Notes: generated by a model not told the origin, from the sequence alone. Shown: positions 1 through 9,273, numbered from the stretch's first letter. The stretch: 64,000 nt of DNA from Streptomyces sp. V2I9 (GCF_030817475.1 NZ_JAUSZJ010000002.1:5532626-5596625), one strand, 5' to 3'. Numbers and translations: made by a program.

Positions 1-1
1 C

Positions 2-652
2 CAGGACACCTGGCCCAACGGGACCACGGAGGACTCGCTCTTCCGCAGCTTCTACAACTTCGCGGGGCGGAACAAGGTCTACACCGAGATGTCGTTCGGC
101 GGCGTCCCCGTCCTGACCCTCGGGACCGAGCGCTACGCGCACTACCACGACGCGAAGCTGTGGGACGAGGTGTGGATCAGCGACGCGCAGTTCGCCTGGC
201 TGGAGGACCGGCTCGCCCACTGGTCGCGGCGGCGGAGGCCCGTCATGGTGCTGACCCACCACCCCCTGCCCAACACGGTGTCGGGCACCCGCAACAAGCT
301 CTACCTCGGCGACTACCTCCAGCCCGACCGGCTCCTGTCGATCCTCGGCCGCCACAAGGACGTGTTCCTCTTCTCCGGCCACACCCACTGGGACCTCAAC
401 CTGTCGGACTGGGCGGTCCGCAGGGTGGTCCCCGGCACCGGGAACCTCGACGGTTTCACCGTCGTGAACACCTCGGCGGTCCAGACGGGCTGGACGGACG
501 ACGGCAAGGGCGGCGAGGTCGCGGTGGGCGGCACGTTCAACCAGGGCCTCCAGGTCGAGGTGGGCCCGCGCACGGTCGTCATCAAGGCCCGTGACTTCTC
601 CACGGGCACCTGGCTCAAGCAGCTCACGGTCCCGCTGCACACGGCGGCCTGA
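2..652 (+). CDS. Metallophosphoesterase family protein, C-terminal part (5' end outside window)
   Basis: The reading frame is open from base 2, so this is the 3' portion of a longer gene. About 216 codons are visible. It shows late calcineurin-like phosphoesterase motifs: a THHP segment (metal-binding histidines) at about 247-260 and a GHTH segment at about 380-391. These two histidine blocks normally close the dinuclear metal site of this family. The first blocks (DxH, GDxxD, GNHE) would lie before the window, so catalytic completeness cannot be judged. The C-terminus is a beta-rich tail without membrane segments. Substrate is unknown. Confident at superfamily level only. Confidence 0.8.
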   Translation, partial: QDTWPNGTTEDSLFRSFYNFAGRNKVYTEMSFGGVPVLTLGTERYAHYHDAKLWDEVWISDAQFAWLEDRLAHWSRRRRPVMVLTHHPLPNTVSGTRNKLYLGDYLQPDRLLSILGRHKDVFLFSGHTHWDLNLSDWAVRRVVPGTGNLDGFTVVNTSAVQTGWTDDGKGGEVAVGGTFNQGLQVEVGPRTVVIKARDFSTGTWLKQLTVPLHTAA

Positions 653-706
653 GACGGGAGGCGGGACGGGAGGCCGGATCGGCGGCGGCCCCGTCCCGCC
701 CGCCCT

Positions 707-1498
707 TCACCGTCCGAAAGCGTCGCTCCCCGCCGACCTGACGATGGTGAACACGGCGCCCTCCGGGTCCGCGACCGTCGCCAGCCGGCCGCTCGACGCC
801 TCGCGCGGCGGCTGCAGCACGCGTCCACCCAGCTCCACCACGCGGGCCGCCGCCAGATCGGTGTCGGCGACCTCGAAGTACGTCATCCAGTGCGGCCCCC
901 GGTCACGCGGCAGCGCATGGCCCACCCCGTGCAGCGCTGCCACCGGGACGCCGTCCAGGTGCAGGGTCTGGTAGTCGAAGTCGGCCGAGAGGACCGCCTC
1001 CGTCTCGTAGCCGAAGACCGTCTGGTAGAACTTCGCGATCGTCGAGGTCTCCCGTGTCACCAGTTCGTTCCAGACGGGGGTGCCGGGCACGCCCGCCGTC
1101 ATCGTGCCGATGTGCTCCGACCCCTGCCAGATGCCGAAGACCGCCCCGCTCGGGTCCGACGCGATGGCGAGCCGCCCCGCCTCGCCCGCGTCCAGCGGAC
1201 CGACCGCGACCGTCCCGCCGCAGGAGCGGACGGCCTCCGCCGTGGCGTCGGCGTCGTCCGTGGCGAGGTAGGTGGTCCAGGCGATCGGGAGGTGCCGGTC
1301 GGGCGGGAGCTGGCCGATGCCCGCGACCTCCTCGCCGTGCAGCAGCCCGCGTACGTAGGGGCCCAGCTGATCGGGGCCCGGCAGGAACTCCCAGTCGAAC
1401 AGGGCGCCGTAGAACTCCTGGGTCGTGGTCAGGCCGTGCACGATCAGACTCACCCAGCAAGGTGTTCCGGGCGTACGCCGGGCGGGGGCCTCGGTCAT
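707..1498 (-). CDS. VOC family protein with two glyoxalase-like domains
   Basis: A 263-residue protein made of two tandem vicinal-oxygen-chelate modules, roughly residues 10-120 and 135-255. Each has the usual pattern: a start such as 'FYGALFDWEF' or 'FYQTVFGYE', then a late 'DPSGAVFGIWQ' or 'DPEGAVFTIV' strand. Two-domain VOC proteins of this size are common in Streptomyces; some resemble hydroxylases or antibiotic-resistance proteins, but most have no known substrate. It is convergent with nothing nearby and divergent from the sulfurtransferase gene. The ATG start is preceded by a purine-rich stretch. Function beyond the fold is not deducible. Confidence 0.85.
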   Translation of the reverse strand: MTEAPARRTPGTPCWVSLIVHGLTTTQEFYGALFDWEFLPGPDQLGPYVRGLLHGEEVAGIGQLPPDRHLPIAWTTYLATDDADATAEAVRSCGGTVAVGPLDAGEAGRLAIASDPSGAVFGIWQGSEHIGTMTAGVPGTPVWNELVTRETSTIAKFYQTVFGYETEAVLSADFDYQTLHLDGVPVAALHGVGHALPRDRGPHWMTYFEVADTDLAAARVVELGGRVLQPPREASSGRLATVADPEGAVFTIVRSAGSDAFGR

Positions 1499-1725
1499 CG
1501 TCTTTTCTCTCCTCGGACCGTTGTGGTGGCCGTACGGGGGAAGGGGGCGGGCGCGCCGCCCCCGGTCGGGGCGGGGCCCGCGTGCCCCGTGCAGATGCTC
1601 GCACCCCCCGGGGCGGGGAGCGTACCGGCCGCGCCGCGTCGTCCCGGTGCCCGGCGAAGGACGGCCGGATTCCCGCCGACCGTCCTGTCCGCTGTGGTTA
1701 CGGGCGCCCGGTGCGCTGCGCGAGG

Positions 1726-2565
1726 ATGGCGCCCATGAAGCCCATCATCACCGCATCCGCATACGCGAGCGAGTCGGCCGGACCGCGGCCGCCCGTCGTC
1801 CTGGACGTCCGCTGGCAGCTCGGCGGTCCGCACGGCCGCGCCGACTACGAGGCGGGCCACCTGCCCGGAGCCGTCTTCGTCGACCTCGACAAGGAGCTCG
1901 CCTCCCCGGCGGGCGAGGGCGGCCGCCACCCCCTCCCGGACCCGGAGGTCTTCGGAGCCGCGATGCGCCGGGCCGGGGTCGGCCAGGACACCCCCGTCGT
2001 GGTGTACGACGGCGGCCAGGGCTGGGCCGCGGCGCGGGCCTGGTGGCTGTTGCGCTGGGCGGGACACCGGGACGTACGGGTGCTGGACGGCGGGCTCGCC
2101 GCCTGGACGGGCGACCTCTCCACCGAGGTACCGCACCCTGCCGAGGGCGATTTCCGGCCGAAGCCCGGGGCCCTGCCCACCCTGGACGCGCAAAGCGCGG
2201 CCGCCTTCGCCCGCTCGGGTCTGCTGCTCGACGCGCGGGCGGCCGAGCGCTACCGGGGCGACGTGGAGCCGATCGACCGGGTCGGCGGACACATCCCCGG
2301 AGCAGTCTCCGCCCCCACCACGGAGAACACCGGCGCGGACGGGCGCTTCCTGCCGGCCGACCGGCTCGCCGCACGGTTCGCCGGGCTGGGCGCGGAGAGC
2401 AGCCCCGAAGGCGTGGGCGTGTACTGCGGTTCCGGGGTCTCCGGCGCCCACCAGGTGCTGGCCCTGGAGATCGCGGGCATCACGGGCATCCTGTATCCGG
2501 GCTCCTGGTCCGAGTGGTCCTCGGACCCCTCCCGGCCGGTCGCCACGGGTCCCGAGCCCCGGTAA
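1726..2565 (+). CDS. Sulfurtransferase (two-domain rhodanese)
   Basis: About 279 residues with two rhodanese domains. The N-terminal, inactive-type domain includes 'DYEAGHLPGAVFVDLD' and the central helix 'ARAWWLLRWAGH'. The C-terminal domain carries the active loop 'YCGSGVSGAH', whose cysteine is the expected persulfide acceptor. The loop resembles CGSGVTA of mercaptopyruvate sulfurtransferases (SseA type) more than CRKG of thiosulfate sulfurtransferases. The product probably moves sulfur to cyanide, thiols or protein acceptors in the cytoplasm. The start could be ATG 1726 or ATG 1735 (MAPMKPI or MKPI). Transcription ends at the strong hairpins before sepH. Confidence 0.88.
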   Translation: MAPMKPIITASAYASESAGPRPPVVLDVRWQLGGPHGRADYEAGHLPGAVFVDLDKELASPAGEGGRHPLPDPEVFGAAMRRAGVGQDTPVVVYDGGQGWAAARAWWLLRWAGHRDVRVLDGGLAAWTGDLSTEVPHPAEGDFRPKPGALPTLDAQSAAAFARSGLLLDARAAERYRGDVEPIDRVGGHIPGAVSAPTTENTGADGRFLPADRLAARFAGLGAESSPEGVGVYCGSGVSGAHQVLALEIAGITGILYPGSWSEWSSDPSRPVATGPEPR

Positions 2566-2566
2566 A

Positions 2567-2640
2567 TCGCCCGCCCCGGCCGGGGCGGGCGACGACGCGG
2601 GGGCGGGGCCGGTGCGCGGACGCGCACCGGCCCCGCCCCC
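2567..2640. terminator. Double hairpin, bidirectional terminator between sulfurtransferase gene and sepH
   Basis: Two stacked GC-rich palindromes. The first is at 2567-2592 (TCGCCCGCCCC and its complement). The second has a perfect 20-bp stem, arms 2599-2618 and 2621-2640, with a two-base centre. The position between convergent genes fits a shared terminator. Confidence 0.8.
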
Positions 2641-2658
2641 ACCGGCCGTCATTCCTGG

Positions 2659-3750
2659 TCAGTCCTGCTTCTTGCGCCGGGTGCCGAAGACGATCTCGTC
2701 CCAGCTCGGCACCGCGGCCCGGCGGCCCGGCCGCACCCCGTCCGCCTCGGCCTGACGGTCCGTCGTCCCGGTCAGCCGGTCGCGGTGGCCGGCCACGGCC
2801 CGAGGCATCAGCACGTCCGCGTAGGCGGAACCCGCTCCGGCCGAAGCGGCGGCGGGCGGTTCGTCCGCCTCCGCCTCCTCCGCCGGTTCGAGCGCGGGCG
2901 GCTCGGGCTGCGCCGGCCGCTCGGGCACCACCATGTCGCCGCGGAAGCTCGGCACCGCCTCCAGCAGGCTGGTCAGCGAGTCGCGCTCACCGCCCGAGGC
3001 GCTGCTCACGTACTCCTCGGGCTCGGCGGCCGGAGCGGGCCGCTCGATCTGCCGGTCCAGGGCCCGGTCCAGCGGGCGGTCGCGGTCGACCTGCCGGTCG
3101 AGGCTGCGGTCCAGCGGCCGGTCGCGCGGCAGCCGGGCGATCCGGGGGACGAAGGGGAAGCTGGGCTCGGGCGCGGCGTCGTCGGTCTCGCCGATCAGGG
3201 AGCGGGCCTCGTCGTCCACGGCCTGGACCAGCCGCCGGGGCGGGTCGTACGTCCAGCTCGCCGAGTGCGGTTCCCCCGCGACCCGGTAGACGAGCAGGAC
3301 CTCCCAGGTGCCGTCGTCGCGGCGCCAGGAATCCCACTGGACGGTCTCCTTGTCGGCGCCGCGCAGCAGGAGGCGCTCCTGCACCGCCTCGCCGAGCTGG
3401 GGACCGGTGTTCTCGCCGGGACGGCGCACGGGGGTCTTCCGGGCCCGTTCGGCCATGAAGGCGCGCTCCGCGAGCACGGGGCCCTCGAAGCGGCGTACAC
3501 GGTCGACCGGGATGCCCGCGAACTGGGCGACCTCCTCCGCGGAGGCGCCGGCTCGTATCCGGGCCTGGATGTCGCGGGGACGGAGGTGGCTCTCCACCTC
3601 GATCTCGATCTGGCCGAGCCGGGCGCGGTCGTTGCGCACGGCGGCGCGCAGCCGCTCATCGATCGGAAGCGTGTACTCCGTGCTGTCCGCAGCCTTGAGC
3701 ACCAGTCGTGTGCCGTCGTTGGAGACGGCCACGACACGCAGTTCGGGCAT
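2659..3750 (-). CDS. sepH: Septation protein SepH (DUF3071)
   Basis: 363 residues from ATG 3750, which has a GGGAGG ribosome-binding site. The N-terminal 160 residues are the conserved DUF3071 region, starting MPELRVVAVSNDGTRLVL and including a helix-turn-helix-like segment around 'ASAEEVAQFAGIPVDRVRRF'. In Streptomyces, SepH binds FtsZ and promotes sporulation septation. The C-terminal half looks disordered and acidic/arginine-rich. It contains an iterated DRxLDR tract (nt about 3040-3130) that appears as short direct repeats in the DNA. It ends in a basic TRRKKQD tail. Single-gene unit with its own promoter region at 3751-4245. Confidence 0.92.
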   Translation of the reverse strand: MPELRVVAVSNDGTRLVLKAADSTEYTLPIDERLRAAVRNDRARLGQIEIEVESHLRPRDIQARIRAGASAEEVAQFAGIPVDRVRRFEGPVLAERAFMAERARKTPVRRPGENTGPQLGEAVQERLLLRGADKETVQWDSWRRDDGTWEVLLVYRVAGEPHSASWTYDPPRRLVQAVDDEARSLIGETDDAAPEPSFPFVPRIARLPRDRPLDRSLDRQVDRDRPLDRALDRQIERPAPAAEPEEYVSSASGGERDSLTSLLEAVPSFRGDMVVPERPAQPEPPALEPAEEAEADEPPAAASAGAGSAYADVLMPRAVAGHRDRLTGTTDRQAEADGVRPGRRAAVPSWDEIVFGTRRKKQD

Positions 3751-4245
3751 GGGGACCTCCCGGGTGGTGCCTGCCGACGTCACGTGCGTCGCTGCTTCCG
3801 CTAGTCGAGTGTGACCTGCCCGGGTGCAGCCTGCCACAACCTTGCCAAGTTGCCCGGCGTGTCGGGCGCTCGTCCCAGGGTGCCACCATGACACGGTTGT
3901 CCATTGCGACCCAAAGTGACCGATTTGGCCGCCTTGTGTAGCGGGCATCCGTGCGATGCCTCGAAACCGCCGGTTCGGGTGCCGCCGTCGGCCCCCTCCG
4001 GTGGCTGCGGAATCCCACGTCGGAGTCCGCCCCAGGGCTCGTCACAGTACTCCATTCGGGCCACCGGGGTGGACCGGCGCGCCGCCGAAGTTCTCACGAG
4101 GTGCGGGAGTTGATGTACCCCGTTCTGCGTGAATCGCCCCTGACGCGTGTTGTGCTTCACGCAATCCCCGGAAGCGGAACTATCCGCTTCGCTCATTTGT
4201 CCCTTCCTGGTGCATGGTGGGAGAGATGTCAAGCAGGGGCTGGTA
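3751..4245. other. Divergent intergenic region between sepH and the membrane-protein gene
   Basis: About 495 bases without a convincing gene. It must hold the promoters of both flanking genes. A small hairpin with 7-bp arms at 4172-4178 and 4183-4189 lies about 60 bases before the rightward start; it could be an operator or leader structure. Short open frames here lack ribosome sites and family resemblance. Confidence 0.5.
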
Positions 4246-5409
4246 ATGGTTCAGAAGCCGGAAAACGACACGGAACAGAAGGAAAAGCGCATAGACCTGA
4301 GTCTCCCGCAGGTCGCCGGGAGCGCTGTGGCCGCCGTCGCGGCGGCGGTGGCCGCCTCCCAACTGGGGGTGTACGGCACGATCGCCGGGGCGGGCGTGAT
4401 GAGCGTCGTCGCCACCTGTGGCGGCTCGGTCTTCCAGCACTTCTTCCGCCGCACGGGTGAGCAGATCCGCGAGGTGACGGTCCAGGTGGTCCACCCGGAG
4501 GGCCGCCAGGTGACGGTGCACACCAAGGAGACGACGCCCGCCGGGCGCAGAGCCGCCGCACGGCGGTCCGACCCGGAACCGGAGCGGGAGCCGGCCGAGG
4601 ACGCCACGACCGTGCTGCCGACGGTGGACCCCGGCACGGTTCCGGAGGTGGTCCCGGACGCGGAGAGCACACGACCGCTTCCCCCGCTCACCGCCGCGGA
4701 CCCCGACCGCACCCAGCTGCTCGACCTCGGCGACGCGCGGACCAGGATGCTCCGCGTGCCGCCGCCGGGCGGAGGCCACGCGGCCGGCGACGACGACCGC
4801 ACGCGGATGCTGCGGGGCGACGACGCCCGTACGCGACCGATCCCACGGACCGGAACGGTCCCGGCCGCCGCCGACGAGGAGTTCGGTGCGGGTGTGACGC
4901 ACGGCACCCGGCTGCGCGGCTGGAAGCGCCCGGCGCTCGCGGCCGCCGCCGTCTTCGCGGTCTCCATGGCCGGGATCACCGTGTTCGAGATGATCTCGGG
5001 CAACGACCTCAGCGGCGGCCAGGGCACCACCCTCAGCTCCGTGGTGCGCGGCGGCGGCGACCGGGACCCCGGCCCCGCCGACCCCACGCCCTCCGAGGAC
5101 ACCCGCCGGGACGGCGGCACGGACGGAGAGCCGACCCCCGGCGACCCGACCGGTTCGACCCCCGCCACGGACGGCGGCGACGGCAGCGGTACGAGCCCGG
5201 ACCCCGGGACGGGTACCGGAGGGGAGAAGCCCACCACCGGGCCCACCCCCACCCCGACGCCCTCCGGCTCCACCGGCGGGACCGCACCCGCCCCGTCGCA
5301 GCCCACCCCCTCGGCCCCCGGCGACACCGGCACCGAGGCGCCTCCGGCCGGCACGGGCATCGCCCCCGGCCAGGGTGAGCAGGGCCCGCCCGCCGACGAC
5401 GCCGGGTGA
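4246..5409 (+). CDS. Single-pass membrane protein with Pro/Thr-rich extracytoplasmic tail
   Basis: 387 residues from ATG 4246, preceded by AGGGG. An earlier in-frame ATG at 4147 has no ribosome site. The first 90 residues include an Ala/Gly-rich hydrophobic segment ('VAAVAAAVAASQLGVYGTI') that may insert in the membrane. A charged linker follows with repeated short blocks 'DRTQLLDL', 'ARTRMLR', 'DRTRMLR', 'ARTRPI'. A clear transmembrane helix lies near residue 230 ('ALAAAAVFAVSMAGITVFEM'). The last 130 residues are Gly/Pro/Thr/Ser/Asp-rich, as in cell-wall-spanning tails of actinobacterial surface proteins. Not recognised as a named family. The ends are supported by the terminator at 5433-5484. 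Confidence 0.8.
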   Translation: MVQKPENDTEQKEKRIDLSLPQVAGSAVAAVAAAVAASQLGVYGTIAGAGVMSVVATCGGSVFQHFFRRTGEQIREVTVQVVHPEGRQVTVHTKETTPAGRRAAARRSDPEPEREPAEDATTVLPTVDPGTVPEVVPDAESTRPLPPLTAADPDRTQLLDLGDARTRMLRVPPPGGGHAAGDDDRTRMLRGDDARTRPIPRTGTVPAAADEEFGAGVTHGTRLRGWKRPALAAAAVFAVSMAGITVFEMISGNDLSGGQGTTLSSVVRGGGDRDPGPADPTPSEDTRRDGGTDGEPTPGDPTGSTPATDGGDGSGTSPDPGTGTGGEKPTTGPTPTPTPSGSTGGTAPAPSQPTPSAPGDTGTEAPPAGTGIAPGQGEQGPPADDAG

Positions 5410-5432
5410 CCGGCCTACCGACCGGCGGCACG

Positions 5433-5484
5433 ACGCGCCTCGGCCCCGGCCCCCTCACGACGGAGGGCCGGGGCCGAGGCGCGT
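5433..5484. terminator. 20-bp-stem terminator between convergent genes
   Basis: Arms 5433-5452 and 5465-5484 are perfectly complementary (ACGCGCCTCGG...). The hairpin lies between the membrane-protein gene and the lactone oxidase gene, so it should serve both. Confidence 0.8.
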
Positions 5485-5501
5485 ACCGGGAGCCGCGAGA
5501 C

Positions 5502-6824
5502 TCAGTCGCCGAGCACACGCCGCAGGTAGTCGTTGCCGAACATGCGGTCCGGGTCCAGCCGGTCGCGCAGCGCGGTGAACTCCCCGAACCGCGGATAGAG
5601 CTCGGAGAAGTAGGCCGCGTCCCGTGTGTGGATCTTGCCCCAGTGCGGCCGGCCCGCGTGCGCGGTCATGATCCGCTCGACCGCGGTGAAGTACGAGCGG
5701 TGGGGCGTGCCCCGGTACAGGTGGACGGCGATGTAGGCGCTGTCCCGGCCCGACGCGGTCGACAGGGTCATGTCGTCGGCCGGAGCGGTGCGCACCTCGA
5801 CCGGGAAGCTGATCTTCAGCGGAGAGCGTTCGACCATGGCCTTCAGCTCCCGCAGCGCCGCCACCGCCCGCTCGCGCGGAACGGCGTACTCCATCTCCAC
5901 GAACCGCACCCGGCGCGGGCTGGTGAAGACCTTGTACGGGATGTCGGTGTACGTACGCGCGGACAGCGCCCGGCTGGAGAGCCTGGCGATCGACGGGATC
6001 GTCGCGGGGACCGCGCGGCCGAGCGAACAGGCGACCTGGAAGACCCCGTTGGACAGCAGCTCGTCGTTGATCCAGCTGCTCACCTTGCCGGGCGGGGCGG
6101 CCGGACCGGCGCTGCGGTTGTTGCGCTTGGTGGTGCAGTTCCCGGTGTGCGGGAACCAGTAGAACTCGAAGTGCTCGTTCTCGGCCACGAGCTGATCGAA
6201 CTCCGAGGTGACCCGGTCGAAGGTCATCGGCTCCTCGCGGGCCGTCAGCAGGAAGATCGGCTCCACGGCGAGGGTGACCGCGGTGATCACCCCGAGGGCG
6301 CCGAGTCCGATCCGGGCCGCGGCGAAGATCTCCGGGTTCTGCTCGGCCGAGCAGACCAGCACCGTCCCGTCGGCGGTCACCAGCTCCAGCGCCCGGATCT
6401 GCGCGGATATCGACGCCGAGTCCCTGCCCGTGCCGTGCGTGCCGGTGGAGGTCGCCCCGGCGATCGTCTGCTCCATGATGTCGCCCATGTTCGTGAGCGA
6501 CAGACCCTCGCGGGCGAGTGCGGTGTTGAGCCGCTTGAGCGGAGTCCCGGCCTCCACCGTCACGGTCATCGCCTCACGGTCGATGTCCCGGATGCCGGTG
6601 AGCAGGTCGGGGCGTATCAGCACGCCGTCGGTGGCGGCCGCCGCCGTGAAGGAGTGGCCCGAACCGACGGGTTTCACCTTCAGGCCGTCCGCGCCCGCGC
6701 GGCGCACCACGTCCGCGAGCTCCTCCACGGAAGCGGGGGACTCGGTGTGGGCGGGGCGTGCGGTGACGGTGCCCGCCCAGTTGTGCCACGTGCTCGTCCT
6801 CGTCCGTGCGTAGGTGTCGGTCAT
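5502..6824 (-). CDS. FAD-linked D-arabinono-1,4-lactone / L-gulonolactone oxidase family protein
   Basis: 440 residues. The N-terminal FAD-binding PCMH-type domain (about 15-180) includes 'VGSGHSFTAAAATDG', whose histidine is the usual site of covalent flavin attachment in this family. 'GATSTGTHGTG' and 'LGALGVITAVTL' are typical flavin-domain strands. The C-terminal half is the ALO substrate domain and ends with 'HWGKIH', 'YPRFGEF' and 'DPDRMFGNDYLRR', as in sugar-lactone and alditol oxidases. It is expected to oxidise an aldonolactone or sugar alcohol with O2. The start overlaps the end of the MFS relic upstream, so the two may once have been an operon. Confidence 0.88.
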   Translation of the reverse strand: MTDTYARTRTSTWHNWAGTVTARPAHTESPASVEELADVVRRAGADGLKVKPVGSGHSFTAAAATDGVLIRPDLLTGIRDIDREAMTVTVEAGTPLKRLNTALAREGLSLTNMGDIMEQTIAGATSTGTHGTGRDSASISAQIRALELVTADGTVLVCSAEQNPEIFAAARIGLGALGVITAVTLAVEPIFLLTAREEPMTFDRVTSEFDQLVAENEHFEFYWFPHTGNCTTKRNNRSAGPAAPPGKVSSWINDELLSNGVFQVACSLGRAVPATIPSIARLSSRALSARTYTDIPYKVFTSPRRVRFVEMEYAVPRERAVAALRELKAMVERSPLKISFPVEVRTAPADDMTLSTASGRDSAYIAVHLYRGTPHRSYFTAVERIMTAHAGRPHWGKIHTRDAAYFSELYPRFGEFTALRDRLDPDRMFGNDYLRRVLGD

Positions 6825-6839
6825 CTTCCCCGCGCCCTC

Positions 6840-7200
6840 CCGTCGTAGCCGGCCCGGCCAGCCGGCGATGTCCCGGAAACGCCGCCGCCGCCGCCGCGAG
6901 CGCTCCCGCCGCGACGGGCATCGCGTACCCCGCCTTCGCCCCGGCGGCGTCGGCCACCCGGCCGACGGCAGGGGAGCCGGGCGCCACTCCCACCGCGAGC
7001 CCGGTACCGGTCCGGGTCATGCCCTCGGTCAGCTTGGTGCGCGGTACGCGCGCTTCGACGAGGGCCATGGCGACCACCGTCGGTGCGATGGCGAGGCCCG
7101 CGACAAAGAGCGCCACGGCCGGCAACGGAAGGTTCCCGGCCAGTTGGAGGGGGATCATACTCACGGCCCTCGCGGCGCCACCCACCAGCCACCAGGTCGC
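6840..7200 (-). pseudogene. MFS transporter remnant (C-terminal third only)
   Basis: About 120 codons resemble the last helices of a major-facilitator exporter: 'LFVAGLAIAPTVVAMALVEA', then 'LTEGMTRTGTGLAVGVAPGS', then a 'GYAMPVAAGALAAAAA' helix. The N-terminal eight or so helices are missing. Upstream, the frame runs into the hemH start region, so the 5' part has been deleted. The reading frame continues past the expected end into the lactone-oxidase gene. Judged a decayed gene rather than a functional small protein. Confidence 0.65.
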
Positions 7201-7288
7201 GGGGCGCCCCTTCGGACCCGGCGGCCCGGACGCGGGGCGCCGGATGTCGGTCGCCGCTCCGTCCGAGGCGGGTGGCAGGATCGGTGTC

Positions 7289-8416
7289 ATGTCCGATCTG
7301 CGCGAGCCCGCTCCCTACGACGCCCTGCTGCTGCTCTCCTTCGGCGGTCCCGAGGGCCCGGACGACGTGGTTCCGTTCCTGGCGAACGTGACCCGCGGCC
7401 GCGGCATCCCCGAGGAACGCCTCAAGGAGGTCGGCCGGCACTACTTCCTCTTCGGCGGAGTCAGCCCGATCAATGCGCAGAACCGTGCCCTGCTCGACGC
7501 GCTGCGCAAGGACTTCGCCGACCACGGCCTGGACCTCCCGGTCTACTGGGGCAACCGCAACTGGGCGCCGTACCTGACCGACGTCCTGCGGGAGATGACC
7601 GAGGACGGCCACCGCCGGATCGCGGTCCTCGCCACCAGCGCCTACGCCTCCTACAGCGGCTGCCGCCAGTACCGCGAGAACCTCGCGGAGTCACTGGCCG
7701 TCCTGGAGGCCGAAGGGCTGGAGGTGCCGCGGGTGGACAAGCTGCGGCACTACTTCAACCACCCCGGCTTCGTGGAGCCCATGGTGGACGGCGTCCTCGC
7801 CTCGCTCGCCGACCTCCCCGAGGACATCCGCGCCGACGCGCACATCGCGTTCACCACCCACTCCATCCCGACCTCCGCCGCCGACGCCTCGGGCCCCGGG
7901 GAGGCGCACGGCGACGGTGGCGCGTACGTCGCCGAGCACCTGGACGTGGCCCGCCTGATCGTCGAGGCGGTGCGCGCCGAGACCGGCGTCGAGCACCCCT
8001 GGCAGCTCGTCTACCAGTCCCGCAGCGGGGCCCCGCACATCCCGTGGCTGGAGCCCGACATCTGCGACCACCTGGAGACCCTGCACGGCGAGGGCGTCCC
8101 GGCGGTCGTGATGGCACCCATCGGCTTCGTCTCGGACCACATGGAGGTCCTCTACGACCTCGACACCGAGGCGAAGGCCAAGGCCGAAGAGCTCGGACTG
8201 CCGGTGCGCCGTTCCGCCACGGTCGGTGACGACCCGCGCTTCGCCGCCGCCGTACGGGACCTGCTCCTGGAGCGTGCGGCGAGCGAGCGCGGCCGGGCGG
8301 TGGAGCGCTGCGCGCTGGGTGCGCTGGGCCCCTCCCACGACCTCTGCCCGGTCGGCTGCTGCCCCGCCAGGGCTCCGAAGCCTGCGGCGGCGGGCGCGGA
8401 CAGCCCGTACGCGTAA
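7289..8416 (+). CDS. hemH: Ferrochelatase (coproporphyrin ferrochelatase type)
   Basis: 375 residues from ATG 7289. It opens with 'YDALLLLSFGGPEGPDDV', and the loop 'FGGVSPINAQNR' is diagnostic of the family. The conserved 'AFTTHSIP' holds the catalytic histidine, and 'YQSRSGAPHIPWLEPDI' and 'PIGFVSDHMEVLYDLD' carry the acidic and histidine residues that line the metal path. In Gram-positive bacteria this enzyme inserts iron into coproporphyrin III. The C-terminus includes 'CALGALGPSHDLCPVGCCP', a Cys-rich tail that in actinobacterial ferrochelatases ligates a [2Fe-2S] cluster. It is followed after 56 bases by the inositol-monophosphatase gene. Confidence 0.96.
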   Translation: MSDLREPAPYDALLLLSFGGPEGPDDVVPFLANVTRGRGIPEERLKEVGRHYFLFGGVSPINAQNRALLDALRKDFADHGLDLPVYWGNRNWAPYLTDVLREMTEDGHRRIAVLATSAYASYSGCRQYRENLAESLAVLEAEGLEVPRVDKLRHYFNHPGFVEPMVDGVLASLADLPEDIRADAHIAFTTHSIPTSAADASGPGEAHGDGGAYVAEHLDVARLIVEAVRAETGVEHPWQLVYQSRSGAPHIPWLEPDICDHLETLHGEGVPAVVMAPIGFVSDHMEVLYDLDTEAKAKAEELGLPVRRSATVGDDPRFAAAVRDLLLERAASERGRAVERCALGALGPSHDLCPVGCCPARAPKPAAAGADSPYA

Positions 8417-8472
8417 CCGTACGACCGGCCCGTACGACCACCCGTCCGGCCCACCGATCACCTGGGAGCACC

Positions 8473-9273
8473 GTGACCGACCCCGACCTGTCCGACCTGC
8501 TCGAACTCGCCCTGGAGGCGGCCCGCCGCGCCGGAGCCCTGCTGCGCGACGGCCGTCCGGCCGACCTGGGGGTGGCCGCGACCAAGTCCAGCCCCATCGA
8601 CGTGGTCACCGAGATGGACATCGCCGCCGAGAAGCTGATCACCGGCTACCTCTCCGACTTCCGCCCCGACGACGGCTTCCTGGGGGAGGAGGGCGCGGGC
8701 GCCCCCGGCAGCACCGGAATCCGCTGGGTCATCGACCCGCTCGACGGCACCGTGAACTACCTCTACGGCCTGCCGACCTGGGCGGTCTCCATCGCCGCCG
8801 AACGGGACGGCGAGCGGGTCGTGGGCGTCGTCGAGGCCCCGATGCGCCGCGAGACCTATCGGGCGGTCCTCGGCGGCGGCGCCTTCGCGAACGGCGAGCC
8901 GCTGCGCTGCCGGCCCGCCCCGCCGCTGGACCAGGCCCTCGTGTCGACCGGCTTCAACTACGTCGCCCACGTCCGCGCCCATCAGGCGGACGTCGCCCAG
9001 CAGCTGATTCCGAGGCTTCGGGACATCCGGCGCGGCGGATCGGCCGCCATCGACCTCTGCGATGTGGCGGCCGGCCGTCTCGACGGCTACTACGAGCGCG
9101 GGCTGCACCCCTGGGACCTGGCCGCGGGCGACCTCATCGCCCGCGAGGCGGGCGCCCTGACCGGTGGACGCCCCGGACTGCCCGCCGACGGAGACCTGAC
9201 GGTGGCCGCCAGCCCCGGTGTCTTCGAGCCGCTGCAGGCCGCACTGGACGAGCTGGGCGCCTGGCACGACTGA
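8473..9273 (+). CDS. suhB: Inositol monophosphatase family protein
   Basis: 266 residues from GTG 8473. It shows the Mg2+-dependent phosphatase signatures: 'DVVTEMDIAAEKL', then 'FLGEEG', then the hallmark 'WVIDPLDGTVNYLYGLP', then 'RRGGSAAIDLCDVAAGRLDGY' split around the active site, and 'HPWDLAAGDLIAREAG'. All metal ligands appear present. It probably hydrolyses myo-inositol-1-phosphate or a related sugar phosphate; in actinomycetes this feeds inositol for phosphatidylinositol and mycothiol. The symbol is by analogy with M. tuberculosis suhB (Rv2701c), which occupies the matching place in a conserved gene order. A strong hairpin follows. Confidence 0.9.
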   Translation: MTDPDLSDLLELALEAARRAGALLRDGRPADLGVAATKSSPIDVVTEMDIAAEKLITGYLSDFRPDDGFLGEEGAGAPGSTGIRWVIDPLDGTVNYLYGLPTWAVSIAAERDGERVVGVVEAPMRRETYRAVLGGGAFANGEPLRCRPAPPLDQALVSTGFNYVAHVRAHQADVAQQLIPRLRDIRRGGSAAIDLCDVAAGRLDGYYERGLHPWDLAAGDLIAREAGALTGGRPGLPADGDLTVAASPGVFEPLQAALDELGAWHD

